From: Candidimonas sp. SYP-B2681
GTDB taxonomy: Bacteria; Pseudomonadota; Gammaproteobacteria; Burkholderiales; Burkholderiaceae_B
Direction: 5' to 3'
Assembly: GCF_003971065.1 (NCBI RefSeq)
Contig: NZ_RYDV01000002.1
Coordinates: 496,001 to 560,000 of the forward strand
DNA length: 64,000 nucleotides
The translations under genes were made by a program, and so were the position numbers. Below, one piece after another: positions 10,985 to 21,775 of the stretch (positions are counted from its first letter, which is position 1; each line of letters opens with the position of its first letter). The notes beneath the pieces were generated by a model. The model did not search any database and was not told where the DNA came from. It was given only the letters and a program-made list of their open reading frames with translations.

Positions 10985-11896
10985 ATGGCCGGAATTAAGG
11001 AAATTCGAACCAAGATCAAGAGCGTGCAAAACACGCGCAAGATCACCAAAGCCATGGAGATGGTTGCGGCGTCCAAAATGCGCAAGGCGCAAGAGCGGAT
11101 GCGTGCAGGCCGTCCCTATGCAAACAGGGTACGGGATATTGCCGCCAACTTAATGCAGGCACATCCCGATTACTCGCATCCCTATATGGATGAACGCACT
11201 AACGTGCGCGGAGTGGGTGTAGTGGTGATCAGTACCGACAAAGGTTTGTGCGGTGGTCTGAATACAAACATCATGCGTCTGGTGCTGGCTCGTCTGAAAG
11301 AGTTCGACAAGCAGGGCATCAATGTGCAGGTGACGGCATTGGGTAGCAAGGGTGCCGGTGTGTTGACACGTATTGGCTCAAATCTGGTTTCCCAAGAGGT
11401 TCAGCTGGGCGATACCCCGAATCTTTCACGCCTTATCGGTGCAATCAAAGTACAGATCAACGATTTCGTCGACGGCAAGATCGACGCCATTTATATGGCA
11501 ACGAATCGTTTCGTTAACACCATGAAGCAAGATCCGGTTTTCATCCGCCTTCTGCCTTTGCCTAGTGGTCTTGAAGATCCTTTCCAAGCGATAGGCGAAT
11601 TTGCCGTCCCCGGCAAAAGTGTCGCAAAGACGACTTACGGCTGGGATTACATCTACGAACCTGATTCAAAGAGCGTGATTGACGACTTGTTGATGCGTTA
11701 CGTAGAAGGCCTTGTATATCAAGCTGTCGCAGAAAACATGGCCTCCGAGCAATCGGCTCGCATGGTGGCCATGAAGTCGGCATCCGACAATGCCAAAAAA
11801 GTCATTGGCGATCTGGAACTGGTCTATAACAAGACCCGCCAGGCTGCCATTACCAAAGAAATTTCAGAAATCGTGGGGGGCGCTGCCGCTGTTTAA
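10985..11896 (+). CDS. atpG: F1Fo ATP synthase subunit gamma
   Basis: A 303-residue rotor shaft. It starts with [35 protein letters not shown] and ends with the second coiled-coil helix [37 protein letters not shown], the two ends that form the central coiled coil. [13 protein letters not shown] is the conserved early motif. It lies about 100 bases after atpA; no terminator is seen in that gap, so it is taken as the same transcript. Confidence 0.97.
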   Translation: MAGIKEIRTKIKSVQNTRKITKAMEMVAASKMRKAQERMRAGRPYANRVRDIAANLMQAHPDYSHPYMDERTNVRGVGVVVISTDKGLCGGLNTNIMRLVLARLKEFDKQGINVQVTALGSKGAGVLTRIGSNLVSQEVQLGDTPNLSRLIGAIKVQINDFVDGKIDAIYMATNRFVNTMKQDPVFIRLLPLPSGLEDPFQAIGEFAVPGKSVAKTTYGWDYIYEPDSKSVIDDLLMRYVEGLVYQAVAENMASEQSARMVAMKSASDNAKKVIGDLELVYNKTRQAAITKEISEIVGGAAAV

Positions 11897-11932
11897 GATT
11901 AAACAGAAAGGCATCCCGTCAAAGATATTTAG

Positions 11933-13366
<1,434 letters not shown>

Positions 13367-13375
13367 GGATTACAC

Positions 13376-13801
13376 ATGGCCTACTTGAATGTTGACGTGG
13401 TCAGTGCAGAAGAATCGATCTTCACCGGTGAGGCGAAGTTCGTGACACTGCCTGGCGAGTCGGGTGAACTGGGAATTTTGCCCGGCCACACACCGCTTAT
13501 TTCGCGCATTCGCCCCGGAACGGTCAAAGTTGTTCTGGTCGACGGCACCGAGGTAAACATTTTCGTCGCCGGCGGTATCCTCGAGATCCAGCCGGGCACG
13601 GTTACGGTATTGTCAGATACCGCGATTCGAGCCGAAGATCTTGATGAAGCCAAGGCAATAGAAGCGCGCAAACGCGCTGAAGAAGCCCTGCGCAACACCA
13701 AGGACAAGGCTGATATCGCTGTGGTCGAAGCCGAACTTGCCATGCTTGCTGCGCAAGCAGCTGCCGCACGCAAGCTTAGCCAAGGTCGACGTTCGCACTA
13801 A
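13376..13801 (+). CDS. atpC: F1Fo ATP synthase subunit epsilon
   Basis: A 141-residue subunit with the N-terminal beta-sandwich ([38 protein letters not shown]) and the C-terminal helical hairpin (about residues 90-138) that can inhibit ATP hydrolysis. The length is typical. It is the last gene of the operon: AAGGATTAC before the ATG, 9 bases after atpD, and a strong hairpin 32 bases after its stop. Confidence 0.97.
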   Translation: MAYLNVDVVSAEESIFTGEAKFVTLPGESGELGILPGHTPLISRIRPGTVKVVLVDGTEVNIFVAGGILEIQPGTVTVLSDTAIRAEDLDEAKAIEARKRAEEALRNTKDKADIAVVEAELAMLAAQAAAARKLSQGRRSH

Positions 13802-13832
13802 AGAAACAGGCGGCTTAGGCTGCGTGTTCAAT

Positions 13833-13865
13833 GCAAGAAGGGCACCGTCAAGGTGCCTTTCTTGC
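13833..13865 (+). terminator. Intrinsic terminator of the atp operon
   Basis: A 14-base-pair stem (arms 13833-13846 and 13852-13865, one G-T wobble) with a 5-base loop lies 32 bases after the atpC stop. The T-rich tract falls within the 3' arm, so it can act as a strong terminator or 3' end-stabilising hairpin. Confidence 0.75.
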
Positions 13866-14100
13866 GTTTGGCGAGGTTAGCAATCGTCAATGATTTTCCC
13901 AAGTGGAACAGTAGTTAAGTACTTCCCGAGTTCTTAGTTTTCCGAATTGCTGGCGCCCTGCCCAGTCTTTACTCTTGCACTATCGGAGCTGAATGCCATG
14001 TGGGCGCACGTTCAGTGTTTCGATATGCAATAGATTCGTGGCATTTTGCCGTACCTGAATGGCCTGATTGCCTGTAGGCCGTACGCTTTCGGAGGACACT

Positions 14101-14892
14101 ATGAGAGAATTTCTGGATTGTGCTGTTCTAAGTACCACGTGTAATGAAGACTGGGTCGACCGGTGGTTGCAATCGCACGGTGCGACCCGGCTGCAGTTAC
14201 ACAGGCTGGAAGCTGCCGACACCCGCAACCCCGACTCTGTGGCAACGCTGGCAGTCGCTTCGATGCGTCTGAAACGCTTTGACGCCTGTCTTCTTCCGGT
14301 TGCAGAGCATAACCTCGCATGGGCCCGCACGGCGCTCTCCGCCGCTCAGGGCGTCTTGCAAACGCCGGTTCTTGCTTTGGTGCGCAACCTGAAGGCGGCC
14401 GCGCTGAATGATCTCTACGCCCTGGGGCTATCAGATTTCATTCGCGACCCGGTATGTCCAGAAGAATTACGCGTGCGTATTCAGCGAATGCTTGGCAACA
14501 GGCGTTATCATGGCGGCTTGGATATGGCATCCGCTGCGCTGGGCGAATCGGTGGCACAATATCAGGGCCAGCACGGGTCTGCCAACCAGGACACCATATG
14601 CGCTACTATTCTTGATCGTAGTGGAATTGAACTGGATGCCTTCGCCGCCGCATCGGCGTCGCGATGCGCCACCTCCAAAGAATCATTTCGCACTGCCAAA
14701 AGCAAGGTAATAGAACGGTTCGAACGTGCCTACATCACTGCCGCACTGGGCCGTCATTCCGGCAATATTGCCATGGCAGCGCGTGCCGCCCAGAAGCACC
14801 GCCGTGCGTTTTGGGCTCTTATGCGCAAGCATGAAATCGATGCGGCGCCGTTTCGTTGCGAGCCCGCCCCCACTCATCCCCGAGACGGTTAA
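14101..14892 (+). CDS. Response-regulator-like protein: degenerate receiver plus Fis-type HTH
   Basis: A protein of 263 residues from the ATG at 14101, which has GGAGG 5 bases upstream; an in-frame start at 14068 is less likely. Residues 1-130 have the length and alternating pattern of a receiver domain, but the usual phospho-acceptor aspartate, switch threonine and lysine are not recognisable (the loop after strand 3 reads [11 protein letters not shown] and strand 5 ends FIRDPV). The last 60 residues ([36 protein letters not shown]) match Fis-family helix-turn-helix domains of NtrC-like regulators. No AAA+ domain and no sensor kinase are nearby. It sits between the atp operon and hemE, which begins 28 bases later. 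Target genes are unknown. Confidence 0.8.
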   Translation: MREFLDCAVLSTTCNEDWVDRWLQSHGATRLQLHRLEAADTRNPDSVATLAVASMRLKRFDACLLPVAEHNLAWARTALSAAQGVLQTPVLALVRNLKAAALNDLYALGLSDFIRDPVCPEELRVRIQRMLGNRRYHGGLDMASAALGESVAQYQGQHGSANQDTICATILDRSGIELDAFAAASASRCATSKESFRTAKSKVIERFERAYITAALGRHSGNIAMAARAAQKHRRAFWALMRKHEIDAAPFRCEPAPTHPRDG

Positions 14893-14920
14893 AATCGGGG
14901 GTCTTAGATTAAGGATTGCC

Positions 14921-15997
14921 GTGACTGCACCTATTTTGAAAAACGATATCTTCCTGCGTTCATTGATGCGCGAGCCCGTGCCTTACACCCCGCTTTGGCT
15001 TATGCGCCAAGCGGGGCGCTATTTGCCCGAGTACAACGAAACTAGGGCCCGTGCGGGATCGTTCCTCGCCTTGGCACAAAATCGTGAATACGCCTGTGAA
15101 GTTACGCTTCAGCCACTTTTGCGTTTCAAGCTTGACGCGGCGATTTTGTTTTCCGACATCCTGACCATTCCGCACGCCATGGGTCTGGGCCTGGATTTCC
15201 TGACGGGCGAGGGCCCAAAATTTGCGCATCCCGTTCGCCACGAAGACGATGTTAAAAAACTGGTCGTGCCTGATATGGCCAAATTGCAGTACGTGTTTGA
15301 TGCCGTTTCACTGATCCGAAAAGAGCTCGACGGCAAAGTGCCCCTGATTGGCTTTGCGGGCAGCCCCTGGACGGTCGGATGCTATATGGTTGAAGGCCAA
15401 GGATCCAGCGATTATCGTCTAATCAAAACGATGCTCTACAGCCGCCCCGATCTTCTGCACCGCATACTCGAAATCAATGCACAGGCAACCACTGAATACC
15501 TGAATGCTCAGATCCAGGCCGGCGCCCAGGCGGTCATGATTTTCGACAGCTGGGGTGGCGTGCTAGCCGATGGGCTTTTCCACGAGTTCTCGCTGGCATA
15601 CACGCATAAGGTCATGCGGGGTCTTATACGCGAACACGAAGGCCGCAAAGTCCCAGCCATCGTCTTCACCAAAGGCGGCGCTCAGTGGATCGAACAGATC
15701 GCCAGCATCGGCTGCGACGCTGTCGGTCTAGACTGGACGGCCAATTTGGCGCATGTTCGTCAGCGCACGGCGGATTCTGTTGCGTTGCAGGGTAACCTCG
15801 ATCCTATGGCGTTGTTCGGCGGTGAAGCCGCTATACGGGCTGAGGCTAGGCGCGTTATCGATGACTTTGGTCCAGTGAAGAATGGTGGGCATGTTTTTAA
15901 CCTTGGTCATGGAATATCGCGGTTCACGCCGCCCGAAGCGGTCTCCGTGCTGGTCGACGAAGTTCATACGTACAGCCGGGCAATGCATCAAAACTGA
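14921..15997 (+). CDS. hemE: Uroporphyrinogen decarboxylase
   Basis: A protein of 358 residues from the GTG at 14921. The frame is open for another 65 codons upstream, but those overlap the preceding regulator and are not hemE-like. It has the substrate-binding signature [16 protein letters not shown] near the N terminus, the [17 protein letters not shown] segment with the catalytic aspartate, and [16 protein letters not shown], all diagnostic. It decarboxylates the four acetate side chains of uroporphyrinogen III to coproporphyrinogen III in haem synthesis. A clean intrinsic terminator follows. The short gap from the upstream regulator suggests possible cotranscription. Confidence 0.97.
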   Translation: MTAPILKNDIFLRSLMREPVPYTPLWLMRQAGRYLPEYNETRARAGSFLALAQNREYACEVTLQPLLRFKLDAAILFSDILTIPHAMGLGLDFLTGEGPKFAHPVRHEDDVKKLVVPDMAKLQYVFDAVSLIRKELDGKVPLIGFAGSPWTVGCYMVEGQGSSDYRLIKTMLYSRPDLLHRILEINAQATTEYLNAQIQAGAQAVMIFDSWGGVLADGLFHEFSLAYTHKVMRGLIREHEGRKVPAIVFTKGGAQWIEQIASIGCDAVGLDWTANLAHVRQRTADSVALQGNLDPMALFGGEAAIRAEARRVIDDFGPVKNGGHVFNLGHGISRFTPPEAVSVLVDEVHTYSRAMHQN

Positions 15998-16001
15998 ACG
16001 A

Positions 16002-16029
16002 AATCAAGGGGCATTACCCCTTGATTTTT
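16002..16029 (+). terminator. Intrinsic terminator of hemE
   Basis: Perfect 10-base arms AATCAAGGGG (16002-16011) and CCCCTTGATT (16017-16026) with a 5-base loop, followed by TTT. It starts 5 bases after the hemE stop. Confidence 0.88.
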
Positions 16030-16220
16030 AAGGTAGCACTCGGGTTGTACACAATTCGACGTGCTACGCGCAATCAGTTCATACAGTTTAGTTGCATTTG
16101 AAGTTCGGGGCGTAAGCCATTGTTTCGTATCGACTTTACTAAATTATGAACCGTTTTTTCATAAATTTTACCTGTCACGCAGTTGACTTTTGAAGACTTG
16201 TGTCGCAGTTTTCCCCAAAG

Positions 16221-16229
16221 TTATCCACA
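16221..16229 (+). promoter_or_regulatory. Perfect DnaA box upstream of priA
   Basis: TTATCCACA matches the strong DnaA-box consensus exactly. It lies 77 bases before the priA ATG, in the 308-base gap (15998-16305) that also holds the hemE terminator and an AT-rich stretch around 16140-16170. Only one good box is present, so this is a candidate regulatory site rather than a replication origin. Confidence 0.55.
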
Positions 16230-16305
16230 GGCTTGCTCTCCACCCCTCAAAAACCGCTTGCCGCTTGCGTTTACGCCGTTAAGCGAGAATTCACTTGAAG
16301 TATTA

Positions 16306-18417
16306 ATGTCAGAACTCACTGTAGCCGACCACTCGCCCACATCGGGTCCAGGCACGAACGAGCTGCTTGCTTATTGGCTGCGAGTGGCGCTCGACGTTCC
16401 GCTGCTAGATGTGTTCGATTATCGATCCACAAGCCCAGTGCCTATTGGTTCCCGTGTAATCGTTCCTTTTGGTCGCCGCAAACTGGTTGGTATTGTGGTG
16501 GCGACTCCGCAACGGCCTGCGCTGGCTCCTGAACAGATCAAGGACATTGATCAGTTTCTGGATGATACGCCGCCTATGCCAGCAGATTGGATAAGGCTGG
16601 CTTCTTTTGCCGCGAATTATTATCAGCGGCCCATCGGCGAAGTCATGTTGCCGGCATTGCCTCATGGTTTGCGCAAAGTCTTGGCGTACCAAGGGAAGCG
16701 TTCTGCAGGCGGACCAGTAAAACGCATAGACCGGCGGAAAACGCCAGTAACGGCTTCTTGCCAGTCCGATTCCGTTCCTATGCTGAACGACGAGCAGTCC
16801 GGCGCAGCCAAAGGCATTGCTGCCTTACAGGGGCATAAGACAGTGCTCTTGTATGGCGTTACCGGCAGCGGCAAGACCGAGGTTTACCTGCACGCTGCGC
16901 AGGCCGCCTTGGCGCGTGGCCGTCAGGTGTTGTTCATGGTGCCCGAGATCAACCTGACACCGCAGCTCGAGCAATCTCTGCGTGCCCGGCTGGCTGGCAC
17001 CGGGGACCCTGGCACGCTGGCGGTAATGCACAGCGGCTTGGCGGATGGCGAACGTCTCCAGGCCTGGCTACGGGTTCAACGGGGTGAAGCGCGAATTTTG
17101 CTGGGAACACGCTTGGCCATTTTCGCTCCTATGCCGGACCTTGGTCTCATCATCGTCGACGAAGAACACGATTCCTCGTACAAGCAGCAAGACGGTTTGC
17201 GTTACTCAGCGCGGGACCTCGCCGTTTGGCGAGGGCGCGATCGCGATGTCCCAGTTGTTCTTGGGTCGGCAACACCTTCTCTCGAGAGCTGGAATCATGC
17301 CGAACGCGGCCATTATCAGCGCTATACGCTGGCACGCCGCGCGCGCGAGGTAGAGTTGCCAAAGGTCCGCCTGGTCGATACGCGGCGGCTCGCCATGCAA
17401 GAAGGGTTCTCTCCCCATTTAGTCAAAGCACTGGGCGAGCGACTGGAACGCGGTGAGCAATCCCTCATTTTTCTTAATCGCCGCGGTTATTCACCGGTTC
17501 TTAATTGTGCTTCTTGCGCTTGGGTCAGCAGTTGCCCCCGGTGCACGGCGTACACGGTGTTGCATCGAGCCGGGTCAAGGCGCAACCAATTGCAATGCCA
17601 TCACTGTGGGTACCAAGCCCGAGTGCCGCATGCCTGTCCTGACTGTGGTGACCAAGACCTGAAACCAATGGGGCGAGGGACGCAACGGGTTGAAGAACAT
17701 TTAGCCGAACTTTTCCCCACGGCACGCATTGCACGGATAGACGCCGATAGTACGCGTTTGAAGGGCAGCGCCGCCGCTTTGTTTGCCAAAGTGCATGCGG
17801 GTGAAGTCGACCTGCTCGTGGGCACCCAAATGGTTGCCAAAGGGCACGATTTCGCCAATCTGGGGCTGGTAGGGGTATTAAATGCCGATGCCATGTTATT
17901 TGCACAGGATTTTCGCGCTCCGGAACGCCTATTCGCGCAGCTGATGCAGGTGGCCGGAAGGGCCGGGCGTCACGTGCGAGGTGGCGAGGTCATTATTCAG
18001 ACCGATTACCCCGAACAGGCGGTATACCAGGCGCTAATCAAGCATGATTATCCGGGCTTTGCGAAATATGGCCTGGCAGAGCGGGATGCAGTAGGTTTGC
18101 CACCGTACGCTTTTCAGGCGCTTCTAACGGCCGAGGCCAAGCAACTGCCTATTGCGATTGATTTCTTGAAACACGCGCGCGGGCTTCCGGCAGAATACCC
18201 CGATGACTATACTACCGCGTCTGCCATTACCGTATACGACCCTGTACCTCTGCGCGTCGTTCGGGTCGCCAATATCGAACGTGCGCAGTTACTGGTGGAA
18301 AGTACAAATCGGCCCGCGCTCCAGGCGTTTTTAACCGTCTGGTCATATGCTTTGGGAGACCTCGCACGGCGTTTTCGCGTGCGTTACAACCTTGAAGTCG
18401 ATCCCCTGGAAATTTAA
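16306..18417 (+). CDS. priA: Primosomal replication protein N' (replication restart helicase PriA)
   Basis: A protein of 703 residues from the ATG at 16306; an in-frame start at 16183 would add 41 residues lying over the DnaA box and is rejected. The order is an N-terminal DNA-binding domain (LRVALDVPLLDVFDYR...GSRVIVPFGRRKLVGIVV), Walker A GVTGSGKT at residues 184-191, DEEHDSSYKQQDGLRYSARDLAVWR, and a zinc-binding region with paired cysteines (CASCAWVSSCPRC, CHHCGYQ, CPDCGD). The C-terminal helicase motifs are VGTQMVAKGHDF and QVAGRAGRH. PriA reloads the replisome at stalled forks. rep starts 11 bases downstream, and the two helicases act in the same restart pathways. Confidence 0.97.
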   Translation: MSELTVADHSPTSGPGTNELLAYWLRVALDVPLLDVFDYRSTSPVPIGSRVIVPFGRRKLVGIVVATPQRPALAPEQIKDIDQFLDDTPPMPADWIRLASFAANYYQRPIGEVMLPALPHGLRKVLAYQGKRSAGGPVKRIDRRKTPVTASCQSDSVPMLNDEQSGAAKGIAALQGHKTVLLYGVTGSGKTEVYLHAAQAALARGRQVLFMVPEINLTPQLEQSLRARLAGTGDPGTLAVMHSGLADGERLQAWLRVQRGEARILLGTRLAIFAPMPDLGLIIVDEEHDSSYKQQDGLRYSARDLAVWRGRDRDVPVVLGSATPSLESWNHAERGHYQRYTLARRAREVELPKVRLVDTRRLAMQEGFSPHLVKALGERLERGEQSLIFLNRRGYSPVLNCASCAWVSSCPRCTAYTVLHRAGSRRNQLQCHHCGYQARVPHACPDCGDQDLKPMGRGTQRVEEHLAELFPTARIARIDADSTRLKGSAAALFAKVHAGEVDLLVGTQMVAKGHDFANLGLVGVLNADAMLFAQDFRAPERLFAQLMQVAGRAGRHVRGGEVIIQTDYPEQAVYQALIKHDYPGFAKYGLAERDAVGLPPYAFQALLTAEAKQLPIAIDFLKHARGLPAEYPDDYTTASAITVYDPVPLRVVRVANIERAQLLVESTNRPALQAFLTVWSYALGDLARRFRVRYNLEVDPLEI

Positions 18418-18428
18418 GAAGGTTTGTA

Positions 18429-20561
18429 TTGAATTCTTCCCGCGGTCATACCGTAGCATCCGACCTGAACGCCATGCAGCGTCAAGCGGTGCTGTACCTG
18501 GACGGACCGTGCCTTGTCTTGGCCGGGGCAGGTAGTGGTAAAACACGGGTCATCACGCAGAAAATAGCGTATCTCTTAAGAGAATGCGGTTATTCGGCGA
18601 AGCAGGTGGTCGCCCTTACCTTCACCAACAAAGCCGCGCGCGAAATGAACGATCGGGTTAAGTTGTTGGTAGATCCCAAGCTCGCCAAAGGCCTTACAGT
18701 AAGTACGTTTCACTCGCTCGGATTGCGTTTCCTTCGGGAAGAGGCTACCCATGCCGGCCTGAAGCCCCAATTTTCGATACTTGATTCCAATGACGCGCTG
18801 GGAATTATCCAGGAACTTTTAGCGACCACAGACAAGGCTCGCTTGCGGGCGGTACAGCAAAATATCTCGTTATGGAAAAACGCCTTGATGGATCCCGATG
18901 CGGCCGATCGCAGTGCATCCAGCCCCAGTGAAGTCGAAGCCGCAAAGATTTACCGCAGCTATAGCGCTACGCTGGTCGCCTACCAGTCTGTCGACTTTGA
19001 TGACCTGATTCGACTGCCTGCCTTGCTTATGGAAAATAACGCCGAAGTAAGACAGCGCTGGCAGGCACGTGTGCATTATCTGCTGGTGGATGAATACCAG
19101 GATACGAACGTTTGCCAGTACCGTCTTGTGCAATGGTTGACCGGCGACCGGGCAATGCTGACGGCTGTGGGCGATGATGATCAAGCCATTTATGCCTGGC
19201 GCGGCGCCACAGTCGAAAATCTCGCCAAGCTCACGACTGATTATCCCTCTTTGAAGATTATCAAGCTCGAGCAAAACTATCGCTCGGTGCAGCGTATATT
19301 GTCCGCCGCTAACCAGGTGATCAGCAAGAATCCGAACCTTTTCGGCAAAAAACTGTGGTCAGACCTGGGGATGGGGGAACCTATACAGGTTACACCGATG
19401 GACAGCGAAGAGGCCGAGGCCGAGTCGATTGCTGTGCGCGTTTCTGCGGCACGCTTCGAACGTCAGGCCGAATGGCGGGATTTTGCTGTGCTCTACCGAA
19501 GCAATCATCAAGCCCGCGCGCTCGAACAGGCGCTGCGCAATCTTAGAATTCCTTACACCATATCAGGCGGACAGAGCTTTTTTGAAAAGCCTGAAATTCG
19601 TGACATTCTGGCTTACCTGCGCCTTATCGCCAACGATAACGATGATCCCGCATTTATCAGGGCAGTAACGACACCGCGGCGCGGAATTGGCCAGGCGACG
19701 TTGCAGTCGTTGGGGCAGTTTGCCGCGGAACGGCAATTGTCCTTGTTTGAAGCGATCTTCGAGATAGGGACCACGGAAAGGTTGGCCGCTAAGCAGCTCG
19801 AACCGTTGCAGGTGTTCGGGGCGTTCATTCAGCGCATTCAGATGCGGGCCGGACGCAAAGAGGCTGTGCTACGCGTTATGCCCGGCAGCGGAAATCTTTT
19901 TGCTGGCGATGAAACACCGCATGATATCGGCGCGGATGGGGCGCGAGATGATTCGGCCGGTACGATAATGGACGACCTACTGAACGTCATCCAGTACGAA
20001 CGTTTTTTATATGACACACTGGAAGAGCGGCCCGCCCAGACTCGTTGGAACAATGTAATGGAACTGGTATCGTGGCTGAAGCGCAAGGCGTCGGAGGATG
20101 ATCTGACCTTGGTTCAATTAGTGCAACACGTGGCCTTGGTCACGATGCTCGAACGTTCCGAGGACGAGGATCCTGACGCGGTCAAGCTTTCCACCTTACA
20201 TGCATCCAAAGGGCTGGAATATCCGCATGTTTATTTAGCTGGCGTAGAAGAAGGTCTGCTGCCCCATCTAGGACGCGACGAAGACGATGCCGATCCTGCC
20301 ACGGCGGCCGAGGCGATGGCCCTGCGCATCCAGGAAGAGCGTCGGCTGATGTATGTGGGTATTACTCGTGCCCAGCGCAGCCTACACCTTACCTGGTGCA
20401 AGAAGCGTCGCCGGGCTCGCGAAGATGTCGTGCGCGAGTGCTCGCGATTCATCGAGGAAATGGGGCTGGCTGACGTCAAAATGGAAGAAGACCCCGCCAC
20501 GCGTGCGCTGACGCCTAAAGACCGACTGGGCATGCTGCGGGCTCTGCTCAATAAATCCTGA
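18429..20561 (+). CDS. rep: ATP-dependent DNA helicase Rep
   Basis: A 710-residue superfamily 1A helicase. It starts at TTG 18429 with AAGG 6 bases upstream, and SDLNAMQRQAV is the Q-motif region. Walker A AGAGSGKTR is near residue 33, followed by ALTFTNKAAREM (Ia), LLVDEYQDTN (II), GDDDQAIYAWRGA (III), LEQNYRS (IV), LSTLHASKGLEYPHVYLAGVEEG (V) and RLMYVGITRAQ (VI). The NPNLFGKKLWSDLGMGEPI segment favours Rep over UvrD or PcrA. It unwinds DNA 3'-5' and clears proteins ahead of forks. It is 11 bases after priA and therefore likely an operon with it, ended by a hairpin at 20603. Confidence 0.93.
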   Translation: MNSSRGHTVASDLNAMQRQAVLYLDGPCLVLAGAGSGKTRVITQKIAYLLRECGYSAKQVVALTFTNKAAREMNDRVKLLVDPKLAKGLTVSTFHSLGLRFLREEATHAGLKPQFSILDSNDALGIIQELLATTDKARLRAVQQNISLWKNALMDPDAADRSASSPSEVEAAKIYRSYSATLVAYQSVDFDDLIRLPALLMENNAEVRQRWQARVHYLLVDEYQDTNVCQYRLVQWLTGDRAMLTAVGDDDQAIYAWRGATVENLAKLTTDYPSLKIIKLEQNYRSVQRILSAANQVISKNPNLFGKKLWSDLGMGEPIQVTPMDSEEAEAESIAVRVSAARFERQAEWRDFAVLYRSNHQARALEQALRNLRIPYTISGGQSFFEKPEIRDILAYLRLIANDNDDPAFIRAVTTPRRGIGQATLQSLGQFAAERQLSLFEAIFEIGTTERLAAKQLEPLQVFGAFIQRIQMRAGRKEAVLRVMPGSGNLFAGDETPHDIGADGARDDSAGTIMDDLLNVIQYERFLYDTLEERPAQTRWNNVMELVSWLKRKASEDDLTLVQLVQHVALVTMLERSEDEDPDAVKLSTLHASKGLEYPHVYLAGVEEGLLPHLGRDEDDADPATAAEAMALRIQEERRLMYVGITRAQRSLHLTWCKKRRRAREDVVRECSRFIEEMGLADVKMEEDPATRALTPKDRLGMLRALLNKS

Positions 20562-20602
20562 TCATACGCCCTGCCAGCGTACGGTAGAAATTGGGGGCAT
20601 AA

Positions 20603-20630
20603 AAAAGCCTACCTTCTCGGCAGGCTTTTA
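20603..20630. terminator. Bidirectional intrinsic terminator between rep and the small minus-strand gene
   Basis: The arms AAAAGCCT and AGGCTTTT flank a partly paired inner part, with A-runs on one side and T-runs on the other. It can therefore terminate rep from the left and the 77-codon gene from the right, both of which end here. Confidence 0.75.
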
Positions 20631-20659
20631 CTATAGCGGCTTATGCGATTAAGCGCTGC

Positions 20660-20893
20660 TTACCACTGCGAACGCGAAAATCTTGCGTCTTGTGCGCGGG
20701 CTTCATCAAGTGCACGCGTCAAGTCAACCATATAGCTGGAAAAAAACCTTGCGCCGCGTAGCAAGCCAGCGAAAATAGTTTTGCCCAGGGTGGTGATCGA
20801 GAATGTATCGCCCTTGTTCAACTCGTCACGCATCAGGTCGCGCTCGAGGGAATCGCTGAGGCCGCTGTACTGGTTGTAAGAAAGATTCGACAT
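20660..20893 (-). CDS. Small protein of unknown function, 77 residues
   Basis: I do not recognise a family. The protein is polar and mostly helical in character: an N-terminal tyrosine/serine-rich stretch (MSNLSYNQYSGLSDSLERDLMRDEL), a short hydrophobic middle (ITTLGKTIFAGLLRGARFFSSYMVDL, about residues 32-57) that could be membrane-associated or amphipathic, and a charged C terminus (RALDEARAQDARFSRSQW). A ribosome site (AGGTGAG) lies just before the ATG. The gene has its own promoter with a perfect -10 TATAAT on this strand, embedded in an elaborate palindromic control region (20892-20973), and a terminator after it. That makes it very likely a real, tightly controlled gene. Confidence 0.75.
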   Translation of the reverse strand: MSNLSYNQYSGLSDSLERDLMRDELNKGDTFSITTLGKTIFAGLLRGARFFSSYMVDLTRALDEARAQDARFSRSQW

Positions 20894-20938
20894 AATTACT
20901 CACCTATAAAAGAGCTGTGTGCTGACATGAGTAATTAT
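20892..20938 (-). promoter_or_regulatory. Inverted repeat covering the start codon and -10 element of the 77-residue gene
   Basis: The 11-base arms ATAATTACTCA (20892-20902) and TGAGTAATTAT (20928-20938) are perfectly complementary and 25 bases apart. One arm overlaps the start codon. The other contains most of the minus-strand TATAAT -10 (complement of 20934-20939). It could be a protein-binding site or, if transcription begins upstream, an RNA hairpin masking the start codon. Confidence 0.6.
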
Positions 20939-20973
20939 AGGGTTTACCCTAAGATATAGCTAGGGTAAACCCT
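20939..20973. promoter_or_regulatory. Paired palindromic operator AGGGTNNACCCT
   Basis: Two 12-base sites, AGGGTTTACCCT (20939-20950) and AGGGTAAACCCT (20962-20973), are each palindromic around two central bases and are reverse complements of one another, with 23 bases from centre to centre. They sit immediately upstream of, and touching, the TATAAT -10 of the small gene, in the -35 region. The spacing of about two helical turns suits two dimers of a regulator binding on the same face. The regulator is not identified. Confidence 0.7.
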
Positions 20974-21034
20974 GATATATTCTTTTTGGCCCAATAGGGG
21001 TATGGAAGTGGCGTTTATTAACCACACAATCCTG

Positions 21035-21775
21035 TCAAAGCGGCTTTCTTTCAAAGAAACGTTGAAATGCGGCTTGTGCTTCATCGGATTTGAGCCTTTC
21101 GGTAAACACTAAACGCTCGTAATCGAAAGTGGCCATCAGTTCGGCATGCGCCGGTTCGCGCAGCATCTTTTTGGATATCCGTAGTGCCTCGGCCGGTAGT
21201 CTGCCCAAGGCATCGGCTGTGGCCTGCGCTTGCTGGAGGGCCTGGCCCGCGGGTGCGACCGCCGTAATGAAGCCACTATCGCAAGCCTCGGTCGCGCTAA
21301 ACGGTTTGCCCAACAAAAGCCATTCGGCGGCTCGCCGTGGACCGACCGCTTTGGCGAGCATGGTGCTTGAACCGCCTTCTGGGCAAAGTCCCAACGAAAC
21401 GAAGGGCATGCTGAACCGCGCGGTGGCGCCGGCATATATGAAATCACAATGCTGAAGTAGCGTGACACCTATACCTATTGCGTGGCCCTCAACGGCAGCG
21501 ATGACCGGTACATCGACGCTAGCCAACGTACGCAAGAAAGACAAGGCCGGGCTGTCGACCATGCTGCGGTGTCCTTGAAACTCGCTCAGGTCGTTGCCGG
21601 CAGTAAAGCAATCGTGAGTGCCGGTCAGGATGACGGCATGACAATGAGGATCTGCCTGTGCTTTCTGCAAGCCTTTTTCCAGCGTCTGGTACATCAGTGT
21701 GGTCAGGGCGTTGCGGCGTTCGGGCCGGTTGATGGTGAGTGTCGTGCAGTGGGCCTCGACTTTCGTTTCTATCAT
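21035..21775 (-). CDS. Enoyl-CoA hydratase/isomerase family protein
   Basis: A protein of 246 residues from the ATG at 21775 (GGAG about 8 bases upstream); a longer open frame to 21931 has no crotonase-like sequence. Crotonase features are NRPERRNALTTLMY, FTAGNDLSEF (oxyanion hole) and GHAIGIGVTLLQHCDF. At the site where hydratases carry the first catalytic glutamate it has GIGVTLL; the second position is the SLGLCPEGGSS segment. This pattern is closer to delta3,delta2-enoyl-CoA isomerase-like members than to a classical hydratase. It is divergent from the CoA transferase gene at 21985 and may share regulation with it. Confidence 0.85.
   Translation of the reverse strand: MIETKVEAHCTTLTINRPERRNALTTLMYQTLEKGLQKAQADPHCHAVILTGTHDCFTAGNDLSEFQGHRSMVDSPALSFLRTLASVDVPVIAAVEGHAIGIGVTLLQHCDFIYAGATARFSMPFVSLGLCPEGGSSTMLAKAVGPRRAAEWLLLGKPFSATEACDSGFITAVAPAGQALQQAQATADALGRLPAEALRISKKMLREPAHAELMATFDYERLVFTERLKSDEAQAAFQRFFERKPL

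Noticed and set aside
13866-14100. Possible gene or promoter in the 235-base gap after the atp terminator
   Set aside because: No reading frame of note and no promoter with both hexamers at good spacing.
15998-16305. Possible replication origin (DnaA box plus AT-rich stretch near the atp operon)
   Set aside because: Only one good DnaA box is present; the next best candidate (TTGTACACA) has two mismatches. dnaA, dnaN, rpmH or mnmG are not in the window.
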